A DNA stretch of 6,853 bases, from positions 1 through 6,853 of the forward strand of contig CAYSLA010000177.1 in NCBI GenBank assembly GCA_964431685.1. The letters run 5' to 3'. Source of the DNA: CAYSLA01 sp964431685. GTDB lineage: Bacteria > Armatimonadota > UBA5829. The notes under the pieces were generated by a model. It ran no database searches. It was not told where the DNA came from and saw only the letters and a list, made by a program, of their open reading frames with translations. Of this stretch, positions 1 through 5,812 are shown piece after piece (position 1 is the stretch's first letter; every line of letters starts with the position of its first letter). Made by a program: the position numbers and the translations under genes.

Positions 1-9
1 AAACGCGTC

Positions 10-1638
10 TTGCGCCTACTGCCCTATGTTCTGATTGCAGTGCTGTGCGTTGCCGGGTTCTTCTTCAGGCTCGGAGCGGTTCCGCTTACCGGCCTCGACG
101 AGTCGCTGTATGCCGAGTCCGCTCGAGAGATGCTGGCCTCCGGCGACTACGTGGTGCCACGCTTCAACGGCGAACCGTTCTTCGACAAACCTCCCCTGCT
201 CTATTGGCTTCAAGCCGCGAGTATGCGAGCATTTGGCGTCAACTCGTTTTCGGCGCGTCTGCCCTCCGCCTGCGCGGGGATTGCCCTGGTCGCGGTAACG
301 ATGCTTCTCGGCACGATGCTTGGAAACCGAAGAACTGGTCTTGCGGCAGGAGCCTCACTCGGATGCTGCATACTCTGCGCGGCGCTTGCCAGAATGGCGA
401 TCATGGACGCGCTCTTTGCCCTGACTATCACCATCTCACTCGGGGCGTTCCTATTGGCGGTCACAAAGGCGGCGCCACGGTGGCTCTATCTGGTCTTCTG
501 GGCCGGGGCCGGAGCCGCGATGATGGTCAAAGGCCCAGCCGGACCGGTACTGATCGCTCTGGTCACGCTGACATACATAGTGCTTCGAAGACGATGGAAG
601 ATCTTTGCTGAGTGCATGCCGTGGCTGGGACTGCCTTTGTTTGCGTTGGTGGCTCTCCCGTGGTACTTTGCCGTCAACACGACAACCGGAGGCACCTTCT
701 TCAATGAGTTCTTCTGGCACCAGAACGTGGCACGTGCCGCCGGCAAGGACTTCTATCACAACCAACCGTTTTTTTTCTATATACCTGTGTTCGCTCTTGG
801 GTTCTTTCCGTGGAGCGTTTTCCTTATTCCCGCGTGGAAGACAGCGGTTCGGCTGGCCCCGACGGTTTCGAATCCGGCCGTCCAATCCACTGGCAGGAGA
901 GCGAATGACGGAGTACACGAAGAAGCAGCGTTGTTTTTGGCCGTGTGGATATCGGTTGTGCTTGTGGTCTTCTCGGTGATCGTGTCCAAACTGCCCGGCT
1001 ACATATTTCCGCTGTTCCCGGCTGCCGCGGTCTTGTCGGCATCTGCGTGGGCGGACGAGGGCCGAGTGGGTAGTCGCACGCTCGCAAAGTGCGCCTGGGT
1101 TGCGCTGGCGGTTTCAGTGGTCTTTGCCGCTGCGCTGCTCTTCGCAGAGATGAAGCTGCCGCAGCCTATCCCAGGTCTGCGGCCCATTCTTGCGGTGATG
1201 GGTGCTGTACTGGTGCTGGGAACAGCCGCATCGATCCCGCTCGTTATCCGAGGTAGCCGTTCGGCGGGACTCGCCGCCCTCGCGGGTGGAGTCGGAGCTT
1301 TCCTGCTGGTGACAGTTACGGTCGCTCTACCCGTTGCATCGCGGACAATCGCGGACGACTCAGCCCGCATAGGCAAGGCAATACACCGACTGGCTAGACC
1401 CGGCGACACTGCGGTCACATACAAGATAGCTAGGCGGATTCCGTCCGTACCGTTCTACGCGCAGAGGATTGTGAAGAACCTGCACACAGCCGCCGACCTT
1501 CGCCGGCTGCTGGACTCGGGTAGACCCGTGCTGGTTGTTACCCCCACAGACAACCAGGAGAGCGCCATCTCCTCAGGCCAGTTGGTGCACAAGTTCGGGG
1601 AGTTCAAAGTGGTGCGACTGCGGGAAACCTCCCCCTAA
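10..1638 (+). CDS. Family-39 (ArnT/PMT-like) membrane glycosyltransferase
   Basis: Predicted polytopic inner-membrane glycosyltransferase of the ArnT/PMT (GT39, GT-C fold) type, which moves a sugar from a polyprenyl-phosphate donor to a lipid or protein acceptor outside the membrane. The signature is N-terminal: after a first hydrophobic segment (residues 5-24) comes LDESLYAESAREML (29-42), with the Asp-Glu pair (30-31) typical of the catalytic loop, then GDYVVPRFNGEPFFDKPPLLYW (split over 45-66) with the family's KPPL motif at 60-63. About ten further hydrophobic segments follow up to residue 441, including SKLPGYIFPLFPA (326-338), and a soluble tail of ~100 residues (PGDTAV, PSVPFYAQRIV). 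At 542 aa the length fits the family. The start used is TTG at position 10; the frame is open to base 1, so the real start may lie upstream. No partner genes are nearby, so donor and acceptor cannot be named. The fold call is firm; the substrate is unknown. Confidence 0.88.
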   Translation: MRLLPYVLIAVLCVAGFFFRLGAVPLTGLDESLYAESAREMLASGDYVVPRFNGEPFFDKPPLLYWLQAASMRAFGVNSFSARLPSACAGIALVAVTMLLGTMLGNRRTGLAAGASLGCCILCAALARMAIMDALFALTITISLGAFLLAVTKAAPRWLYLVFWAGAGAAMMVKGPAGPVLIALVTLTYIVLRRRWKIFAECMPWLGLPLFALVALPWYFAVNTTTGGTFFNEFFWHQNVARAAGKDFYHNQPFFFYIPVFALGFFPWSVFLIPAWKTAVRLAPTVSNPAVQSTGRRANDGVHEEAALFLAVWISVVLVVFSVIVSKLPGYIFPLFPAAAVLSASAWADEGRVGSRTLAKCAWVALAVSVVFAAALLFAEMKLPQPIPGLRPILAVMGAVLVLGTAASIPLVIRGSRSAGLAALAGGVGAFLLVTVTVALPVASRTIADDSARIGKAIHRLARPGDTAVTYKIARRIPSVPFYAQRIVKNLHTAADLRRLLDSGRPVLVVTPTDNQESAISSGQLVHKFGEFKVVRLRETSP

Positions 1639-1659
1639 CCCCCTCCGAAACGGAGGGGG
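1639..1659. repeat. Perfect 9-bp hairpin abutting the glycosyltransferase stop
   Basis: CCCCCTCCG (1639-1647) and CGGAGGGGG (1651-1659) form a perfect 9-bp stem with a 3-nt AAA loop, starting directly after the TAA stop (1636-1638). A related C-rich run, CCTCCCCC, lies just before the stop, so the stop codon sits inside a C-rich repeat-like unit. There is no T-tract on either side, so a classical intrinsic terminator is not supported. It may protect the mRNA 3' end, or be a copy of the CCCTAACCCCCTCC-type dispersed repeats seen in several bacterial phyla (from memory). Confidence 0.6.
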
Positions 1660-1698
1660 AAAGCAGCGAATGCCCCGTAACTAAATGCCTTATTGCGA

Positions 1699-1759
1699 TG
1701 TTTCGGGATTTCGACTGACACAATAACACGGGATTTGCCGAGTCCAAAATCCCGAAACA
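1699..1759. repeat. Inverted repeat TGTTTCGGGATTT / AAATCCCGAAACA
   Basis: A perfect 13-bp inverted repeat: 1699-1711 pairs with 1747-1759. The stem can continue, after a short bulge, with GACT (1713-1716) against AGTC (1741-1744). The same core, CGGGATTT, also occurs at 1729-1736 and can pair with 1747-1754 (8 bp, 10-nt loop), so two mutually exclusive hairpins are possible. It lies between two convergent genes and may end transcription from either side, although neither side has a good T-run. The core recurs in the other gene-end gaps of this window. Confidence 0.6.
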
Positions 1760-1819
1760 ACAAAGACGTCCGGACGCGATTGGCAAACAAACACCATTCA
1801 TCCAGCACTGATCACGCGA

Positions 1820-3046
1820 TCAGGACGCCTTCTCCAGATGGAAAGCTTCGTGCAGAGCTCTGACGGCATCCTTGGCCTTGTCCCGCCTGACCAGGCACGT
1901 GATGCGTATCTCGCTGGTGGTGATGGAGAGAATGTTGATGCTTGCCTTGGCGAGAGCGGTAAACATCGTGTCGGCGTAGCCCGGACTGCTCTTCATTCCG
2001 CTGCCGACCACAGACACCTTTGCAACATCCTGGTCGCAGAGCAACTCCTTGGCTCCCATCTGCTTCATGACCGGTTCGATCACCTTCTGCGCCTTGTCAA
2101 ACTCCGAATCGCTGACGGTGAATGAAAGGTCTGTGTGCCCTTCGGCCCCAACGTTCTGAACAATCACGTCCACGCTGATGTTCTTTGCCGCGAGGGCGTG
2201 GAATATCTGAGCAGCGATGCCCGGTTGATCCGGCACCGCCACCAGGGTGAGCCTTGCTACATCGGTATCGTGAGCAATTCCGCTGACCGGATTGCGAACT
2301 TCCATTTGCGTATCCTCCTTCTTGATGACCGTTCCGGGCACGTCTTTGGCGCTGTTGGCTACGAGAATCTCCACTCCGTATATCATGCCGAGTTCTACCG
2401 CACGAGAGTGCATGACTCTCGCGCCCTGTCCGGCTAGTTCGAGCATTTCTTCGTAGGATATTGAATCCTGCTTTCTCGCCTGAGGCACAACCCGCGGATC
2501 AGCCGTGTAGACGCCGTCTACGTCAGTAAATATCTCGCACGCGTCCGCCTTGACAGCCGCGGCAAGAGCAACCGCAGTGGTGTCGGACCCGCCGCGGCCG
2601 AGAGTGGTAATCTCCGCCCAGCTTGTGGCCTCGGTTATGCCCTGGAACCCGGCAACAACGATAATGTTGCCGTCCGCAAGCTCCTTGAGCAGCCTGGTAT
2701 TGTCCACATCGACTATCCGGGCCTTTCCGGCGACCTCTTCGGTAATGATCCCGGCCTGCCCGCCAGTCAGAGACACGGCCTTCAGCCCAAGCTCGTGCAG
2801 CGCGATAGCCATAAACGCGCTTGACGCCTGCTCACCCGTAGCCAGCAGCTTGTCTAGCTCGCGGTCGTTCGGTGAAGCAGACAACGATTTCGCCATGCTG
2901 ATGAGGTCGTCGGTTGTGTCTCCCATTGCGGATACGACAACCACGACTTGTGCGGTCTGAGCCCGCTTGGCGATTCTCTTTGCCACATTGGCGATCTTCT
3001 CTGTCGTGGCAACGGAGCTTCCGCCATATTTCTGGACAACAATCAC
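1820..3046 (-). CDS. lysC: Aspartate kinase, ACT-regulated, alpha/beta type
   Basis: Aspartate kinase phosphorylates L-aspartate with ATP to L-aspartyl-4-phosphate, the first committed step to lysine, threonine, methionine and diaminopimelate. The 408-aa protein has the amino-acid kinase domain (1-240): KYGGSSV at 6-12, a TGE motif at 70-72, TTLGRGGSDTT at 147-157 and the nucleotide-binding TDVDGVYTADPR at 174-185. Two ACT-type domains follow (about 265-408), with VPDQPGIAAQIF (271-282), GSGMKSSPG (348-356) and TTSEIRI (376-382). This matches the monofunctional enzymes of Bacillus, Thermus and Corynebacterium, which are feedback-inhibited by lysine and/or threonine; which effector applies here is not readable. 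The start is GTG at 3046-3044; it gives the family's usual VVQKYGGSS N-terminus, with a GGAAGG 12 nt upstream, a rather long gap. It is transcribed divergently from the HIT gene and convergently with the glycosyltransferase. There is no asd, dapA or homoserine dehydrogenase in the window. Confidence 0.96.
   Translation of the reverse strand: MIVVQKYGGSSVATTEKIANVAKRIAKRAQTAQVVVVVSAMGDTTDDLISMAKSLSASPNDRELDKLLATGEQASSAFMAIALHELGLKAVSLTGGQAGIITEEVAGKARIVDVDNTRLLKELADGNIIVVAGFQGITEATSWAEITTLGRGGSDTTAVALAAAVKADACEIFTDVDGVYTADPRVVPQARKQDSISYEEMLELAGQGARVMHSRAVELGMIYGVEILVANSAKDVPGTVIKKEDTQMEVRNPVSGIAHDTDVARLTLVAVPDQPGIAAQIFHALAAKNISVDVIVQNVGAEGHTDLSFTVSDSEFDKAQKVIEPVMKQMGAKELLCDQDVAKVSVVGSGMKSSPGYADTMFTALAKASINILSITTSEIRITCLVRRDKAKDAVRALHEAFHLEKAS
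2303..2320 (-). promoter_or_regulatory. Internal ribosome binding site and ATG for a LysC beta subunit
   Basis: Inside lysC and in frame, the minus strand has AAGGAGG (2320-2314), an 8-nt spacer and ATG (2305-2303), which is Met248. Translation from here would give a 161-residue protein (2305 to 1820) consisting only of the two ACT domains. The position matches the internal start of the beta subunit in the alpha2-beta2 aspartokinases of Bacillus subtilis, Thermus and Corynebacterium glutamicum. The site is a better match to the consensus than the one in front of the full-length start, so the beta chain may be made in equal or greater amount. Confidence 0.75.
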
Positions 3047-3074
3047 GACGCTATACCGCCTTCCATTATGTCTA

Positions 3075-3091
3075 GATGCCGTCCCGGCATC
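3075..3091 (-). other. Small hairpin in the lysC 5' leader
   Basis: GATGCC (3075-3080) and GGCATC (3086-3091) make a 6-bp stem with a 5-nt loop, about 30 nt upstream of the lysC start on the transcribed leader. It has no T-tract and is far too small to be a lysine riboswitch. It could affect translation or mRNA stability, or be chance. Confidence 0.3.
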
Positions 3092-3153
3092 CTTCGATTC
3101 GACGCAGAAACGTTGGATGATAGATTACCACAGATACCCGTCTGCACGCAAGG

Positions 3154-3183
3154 TTGACGAGCAGCCCCGCTAAGTTGTAGATT
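3154..3183 (+). promoter_or_regulatory. Candidate sigma-70-type promoter for the HIT/UDG genes
   Basis: TTGACG (3154-3159; 5 of 6 to TTGACA) is followed after 18 nt by TAGATT (3178-3183; 4 of 6 to TATAAT). A start of transcription near 3190 would leave a leader of ~20 nt carrying the strong ribosome binding site at 3199-3205. The 166-bp divergent gap must also hold the lysC promoter on the other strand. The best -10 I see there is TATCAT (rc of 3117-3122), but it has no convincing -35, so I do not annotate it separately. Confidence 0.45.
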
Positions 3184-3198
3184 ATGCATGCTCTGAGC

Positions 3199-3215
3199 AA
3201 GGAGGTGTGGTAGTG
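3199..3215 (+). promoter_or_regulatory. Strong Shine-Dalgarno that fixes the HIT start at 3213
   Basis: AAGGAGG (3199-3205) precedes two in-frame GTG codons. The first (3207) is only one base away, too close for initiation. The second (3213) has a 7-nt spacer and gives MQQLWAPWR, the usual N-terminus of this family. The start at 3213 is therefore preferred. Confidence 0.75.
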
Positions 3216-3698
3216 CAGCAACTTTGGGCGCCGTGGCGGTTGGAATACATAGTGGGGTCGGAAAAGCCGGAGGAATGCATCTTCTGTCACTTCCCCAAAC
3301 AAGATCAGGATCGCGAGAACCGCATTCTCCTCCGCGGAGAGCACTCATTCGTGATTATGAATGCGTTCCCCTACTCCAACGGCCACCTGCTGGTCCCGCC
3401 GTACCGTCACGTTGCCGACATGTCCGAACTGACGGACGCGGAAAGTCTGGAAATCATGCAGCTCACGCGAAGGAGCCTGAGTGCTTTGAAGGCAACCTGC
3501 AGACCGGACGGGTTCAACGTTGGTGTCAATCTCGGAACCGCGGCCGGGGCCGGAATCGCTGACCACCTGCATCTGCACATAGTGCCTCGATGGAACGGAG
3601 ACACCAATTTCATGCCCGTCTTTGCGGACGTAAAGGTGATTCCGGAGGCGCTGGAGGTTACCTACGACAAGCTGAGAGCCGAGTTTGACAGGCAATAA
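3213..3698 (+). CDS. HIT-family nucleotide hydrolase/transferase
   Basis: A 161-residue histidine-triad protein, probably acting in the cytoplasm on dinucleoside polyphosphates (Ap4A-like) or nucleoside phosphoramidates. The catalytic triad is HLHLHIVPRW, with His118, His120 and His122 (numbered from the GTG at 3213). It is preceded by the loop GVNLGTAAGAGIADH, and the N-terminus has LWAPWRLEYI and a CIFC pair (Cys22, Cys25). In related proteins this pair binds zinc together with a His from the middle of the chain. Also visible is the conserved FPYSNGHLLVPPYRHV segment. Length and N-terminus match the bacterial HIT subgroup often labelled Ap4A phosphorylase-like. It is the first gene of a likely two-gene unit with the uracil-DNA glycosylase 48 bp downstream. 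The family call is firm; the exact substrate is not known from sequence. Confidence 0.93.
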   Translation: MQQLWAPWRLEYIVGSEKPEECIFCHFPKQDQDRENRILLRGEHSFVIMNAFPYSNGHLLVPPYRHVADMSELTDAESLEIMQLTRRSLSALKATCRPDGFNVGVNLGTAAGAGIADHLHLHIVPRWNGDTNFMPVFADVKVIPEALEVTYDKLRAEFDRQ

Positions 3699-3733
3699 CT
3701 GGCGTTCTTCGGGACAGTCGCTGCCAACGCCAG
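3699..3733 (+). repeat. 8-bp hairpin between the HIT and UDG genes
   Basis: CTGGCGTT (3699-3706) and AACGCCAG (3726-3733) pair perfectly around a 19-nt loop, starting on the base after the HIT stop codon. The loop holds CTTCGGGACA, a partial copy of the core repeated in the other gaps. There is no T-tract, and the UDG ribosome binding site follows at once, so it is more likely an mRNA-processing or stability element, or a repeat copy, than a full terminator. Confidence 0.5.
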
Positions 3734-3746
3734 CAGGTGTAACACA

Positions 3747-4373
3747 TTGGATGACAATGAAACCTTGCGACAACTAGAAGACCTGAAGTCCGAGTGCGCG
3801 GAATGCACGAAGTGCGGGCTCGCCAATACAAGAAACAGCGTGGTGTTTGGCGAAGGCAACCCTCTGTCACCTCTGATGATTGTGGGCGAGGGCCCGGGAC
3901 AGACGGAGGACTTGACCGGACGGCCATTTGTCGGAAGAGCTGGAGCGCTGCTGGATGAGTGTCTGGCCGAGTGCAAGATGAGCCGAAAACACGTGTTTAT
4001 CTGCAACGTCGTGAAATGCCGAGCCTGCATCCAGGAGAACGGCCGATTCCGCAACAGGCCTCCCGCACCGGAAGAGATCGCGACATGCACACCGTGGCTG
4101 ATGAGGCAGATTGAGCTTATCAAGCCACTGGTCATCCTGTCGGTCGGCGCGCCATCCGCGAAGTTCATCATTAAGAAAGACTTCGCGATGACCAAAGAAA
4201 GGGGCATCTTCTTCGACACCCCTTATGCGCAGACTGCGATAGCCGCACTCCATCCCGCCTATATCCTGCGCCAGCAATCCACGTCCTACGATGGCGGGAA
4301 ATCACTGCTGGTTGCGGACATCGAGGCCGCACGAAAGAAGGTAGTTGAGCTGCGGAAGGCGACGGAGGAATAA
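3747..4373 (+). CDS. Family-4 (iron-sulfur) uracil-DNA glycosylase
   Basis: Removes uracil from DNA as the first step of base-excision repair. Family-4 hallmarks in this 208-aa protein are: cluster cysteines CTKC (Cys20, Cys23) near the N-terminus; motif 1 GEGPGQTEDLTGRPFVGRAG (47-66); NVVKC (Cys91) and ATC (Cys114), which supply the other two [4Fe-4S] ligands; and motif 2 HPAYILRQ from His169. The spacing between Cys91 and Cys114 is longer than the usual ~16, owing to a short insertion ACIQENGRFR that carries an extra cysteine (Cys94). The first motif has Gly where many members have Ala (GEAPG), a common variant. The start is TTG at 3747, chosen because AGGTG (3735-3739) sits 7 nt upstream and the next residues match the family. 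It probably shares the HIT promoter. Family 4 is favoured over family 5 by the GE-PG-x2-ED motif. Confidence 0.93.
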   Translation: MDDNETLRQLEDLKSECAECTKCGLANTRNSVVFGEGNPLSPLMIVGEGPGQTEDLTGRPFVGRAGALLDECLAECKMSRKHVFICNVVKCRACIQENGRFRNRPPAPEEIATCTPWLMRQIELIKPLVILSVGAPSAKFIIKKDFAMTKERGIFFDTPYAQTAIAALHPAYILRQQSTSYDGGKSLLVADIEAARKKVVELRKATEE

Positions 4374-4382
4374 CTGCCTGCC

Positions 4383-4449
4383 ATGCTTCGCGGACGTTTT
4401 TCCCAAAGCCTTCCGGCTTTCAACGTCGGGGCACGCGCCCGCGAAGTAT
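4383..4449. repeat. Nested palindromic element after the UDG gene
   Basis: Three inverted repeats lie one inside the other. The outer stem is ATGCTTCGCG (4383-4392) with CGCGAAGTAT (4440-4449; one G-T pair). The middle is GACGTT (4393-4398) with AACGTC (4422-4427). The inner is AAAGCC (4405-4410), a TTCC loop and GGCTTT (4415-4420), all perfect. No useful T-run follows, so it is a poor intrinsic terminator. Its left arm, ATGCTTCGCGGACGT, reappears with one change (ATGCTTCGCGGGCGT) at 5718-5732 after the next gene, which suggests a dispersed REP/MITE-like element. With the repeat below, it accounts for most of the 144-bp gap. Confidence 0.6.
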
Positions 4450-4457
4450 CCATTCTG

Positions 4458-4486
4458 TGTTTCGGAAGACGAGTGTCCCGAAGCAA
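4458..4486. repeat. Inverted repeat TGTTTCGG / CCGAAGCA
   Basis: TGTTTCGG (4458-4465) pairs with CCGAAGCA (4479-4486), with one G-U pair. The right arm with its flank, TGTCCCGAAGCAACA (4474-4488), is the reverse complement of TGTTGCTTCGGGACA, close to the core found at 1747-1762 (reverse strand) and 5768-5780. It lies about 30 bp before the oxidoreductase start, so it could also be a regulatory site for that gene; I see no clear promoter hexamers around it. Confidence 0.45.
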
Positions 4487-4517
4487 CAATATCCGATCAG
4501 CGCAAACCGAGGATTGA

Positions 4518-5693
4518 ATGAAGCACTACAAGTATCTCATTGTTGGCGGGGGAATAGCGGCAGATGCCGCAGCCAAGGCTGTCCGCAAGATCGATGTCGA
4601 GTCTTCGATAGGCATGCTGGCTGATGAGCCTGATCTACCCTACAGGCGGCCACTGCTCTCAAAGCAATTGTGGAAAGGACGGCCAATAGAGAGCGTCTGG
4701 CTCAAAACCGAGGCCCAGGGAGTCAGTGTGCATCTGAGCTGCGGGGCAGCATCGATCGACCCCAAGACAAAACAGGTTACGGACGAACACGGTGAGGTCT
4801 ACGGTTACGACAAGCTTCTCATAGCCACCGGCGGCTCCCCAAGAAGACTGCCTTTCGGCGAAGACCATATCATCTACTTCCGCAGCCTCCGCGACTACTA
4901 CGAACTGGCGGGCATCTCCGAACACCACGAGCGATTTCTGATTCTTGGCGCCGGATTCACTGGCTCAGAACTGGCCGGGGTGCTCACTGAAGCCGGCAAG
5001 CGAGTCACAATGGTCTTTCCCGAACCGCTCATCGGCGACCGGGTGTTTCCCAAGGGTCTCTGCGAACGCATCACGCGCCATTTCGAGGACAAGGGCGTGA
5101 CTGTATATGCAGACGACGTGCCGGTGTCAGTCGAACGCGATGGGGATGGGCTGTTGACCACAACGAGAGATGGCCGCCGGATATGCTCGGACGGAGTAGT
5201 TGCCGGTCTGGGAATGATACCGAATACCCAGATAGCAGAGCAGGCAGGTCTCGAGGTCTCCAATGGCATTACCACAAACGAGTTCCTGCAGACGTCCGAG
5301 CCGGACATATTTGCTGCCGGGGATGTGGCCAATTTCAACAGCTCGGTGCTTGGCAAACGCATTCGTGTTGAACACGTAGACAACGCGGTAGCGATGGGCC
5401 GGTGCGCCGGAGAGGGGATGGCAGGCCAGCTCAGATCGTACTGCTACGTGCCATACTTCTACGCCGACATGTTTGACCTGAGCTACAAAGCTGTGGGAGA
5501 GATGGACTCAAAGCTGGAGATAATCGAGGACTGGAAAGAGCCTTACGAGAGCGGCGTGCTCTACTATTGCAACGAGGGCAAGGTTTGCGGAGTGCTGTTC
5601 TGGAACACTAAGGACAGGCTGGATGATGCACGTGCTCTGATGGCGGAACAGTCTACGTGTCCCGCCGGAGACCTGTTGGGCAGGCTGACCTAG
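4518..5693 (+). CDS. FAD/NAD(P)H oxidoreductase, ferredoxin-reductase/AIF-like
   Basis: A flavoprotein of 391 aa, of the pyridine-nucleotide-disulfide oxidoreductase superfamily, probably cytoplasmic, passing electrons between NAD(P)H and a small acceptor such as ferredoxin or rubredoxin. The order is: FAD Rossmann motif LIVGGGIAADAAAKAV (7-22); ATGGSPRRLP (103-112); NAD(P)H Rossmann motif LILGAGFTGSELAG (141-154); the second FAD motif IFAAGDVANF (264-273); then RVEHVDNAVAMGRCAG (283-298). A small C-terminal domain with PYFYADMFDLSYKAVG (312-327) recalls ferredoxin reductases (BphA4 type) and the apoptosis-inducing-factor family. It lacks the redox-active CxxxxC of lipoamide dehydrogenase and glutathione reductase, so it is not one of those. 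The ATG at 4518 has GAGG (4509-4512) 5 nt upstream. No ferredoxin, Rieske protein or oxygenase is encoded nearby, so the partner is unknown. Following UDG after 144 bp, it may be transcribed separately. Confidence 0.9.
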   Translation: MKHYKYLIVGGGIAADAAAKAVRKIDVESSIGMLADEPDLPYRRPLLSKQLWKGRPIESVWLKTEAQGVSVHLSCGAASIDPKTKQVTDEHGEVYGYDKLLIATGGSPRRLPFGEDHIIYFRSLRDYYELAGISEHHERFLILGAGFTGSELAGVLTEAGKRVTMVFPEPLIGDRVFPKGLCERITRHFEDKGVTVYADDVPVSVERDGDGLLTTTRDGRRICSDGVVAGLGMIPNTQIAEQAGLEVSNGITTNEFLQTSEPDIFAAGDVANFNSSVLGKRIRVEHVDNAVAMGRCAGEGMAGQLRSYCYVPYFYADMFDLSYKAVGEMDSKLEIIEDWKEPYESGVLYYCNEGKVCGVLFWNTKDRLDDARALMAEQSTCPAGDLLGRLT

Positions 5694-5717
5694 ACGCGAG
5701 GACAACCCGTTGCTCCT

Positions 5718-5757
5718 ATGCTTCGCGGGCGTCTGCCCCGAAGCGTGCTAACACGCT
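5718..5757 (+). terminator. Tandem hairpins after the oxidoreductase gene
   Basis: Two overlapping hairpins start 24 bp after the oxidoreductase stop. The first is GCTTCG (5720-5725) with CGAAGC (5739-5744), extended by GGGC/GCCC around a GTCT loop. The second is AGCGTG (5742-5747), a CTAA loop and CACGCT (5752-5757), followed by GTTGTTTCC, a weak T-rich tract. They share bases 5742-5744, so only one can form fully. A role as a terminator is plausible at this convergent gene pair but not certain. The left arm is a copy of the element at 4383. Confidence 0.45.
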
Positions 5758-5767
5758 GTTGTTTCCG

Positions 5768-5793
5768 TTGTTTCGGGACACCCCTGTCCAGAA
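5768..5793. repeat. TTGTTTCGGGACA core with GGACA-CCCC-TGTCC hairpin
   Basis: TTGTTTCGGGACA (5768-5780) is another copy of the repeated core. Here it forms a compact hairpin: GGACA (5776-5780), a CCCC loop, TGTCC (5785-5789), prolonged by TTC (5772-5774) with GAA (5791-5793) across one mismatch. Confidence 0.45.
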
Positions 5794-5794
5794 G

Positions 5795-5812
5795 CCCATC
5801 GGCTGATATGGG
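5795..5812 (-). terminator. Hairpin directly after the LacI-type stop codon
   Basis: CCCAT (5795-5799) and ATGGG (5808-5812) form a 5-bp stem with an 8-nt loop, adjoining the stop codon of the regulator gene (5813-5815, minus strand). On the minus strand it is followed by CTTCT, a weak tail. The stem is short, so this is a tentative call. Confidence 0.25.

Noticed and set aside
45..611. A 188-codon plus-strand frame overlapping the glycosyltransferase
   Set aside because: It is an out-of-frame shadow of the family-39 gene with Arg/Ser-rich composition and no recognisable motif.
3047..3212. Lysine riboswitch (L-box) or other leader control in front of lysC
   Set aside because: The gap is shorter than the usual L-box and shared with a divergent gene; only one 6-bp hairpin is visible and none of the L-box helices could be traced.
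4383..4449. CRISPR repeat, tRNA or structured RNA gene
   Set aside because: There is no regularly spaced repeat array and no tRNA cloverleaf with T-loop (GGTTCRA) signals; nested palindromes alone do not support an RNA gene.
3213..5693. HIT, UDG and the flavoprotein as a new defence or repair island
   Set aside because: All three are common housekeeping families; there is no nuclease, transposase, integrase or composition shift around them, and the third gene is set apart by a 144-bp repeat-filled gap.
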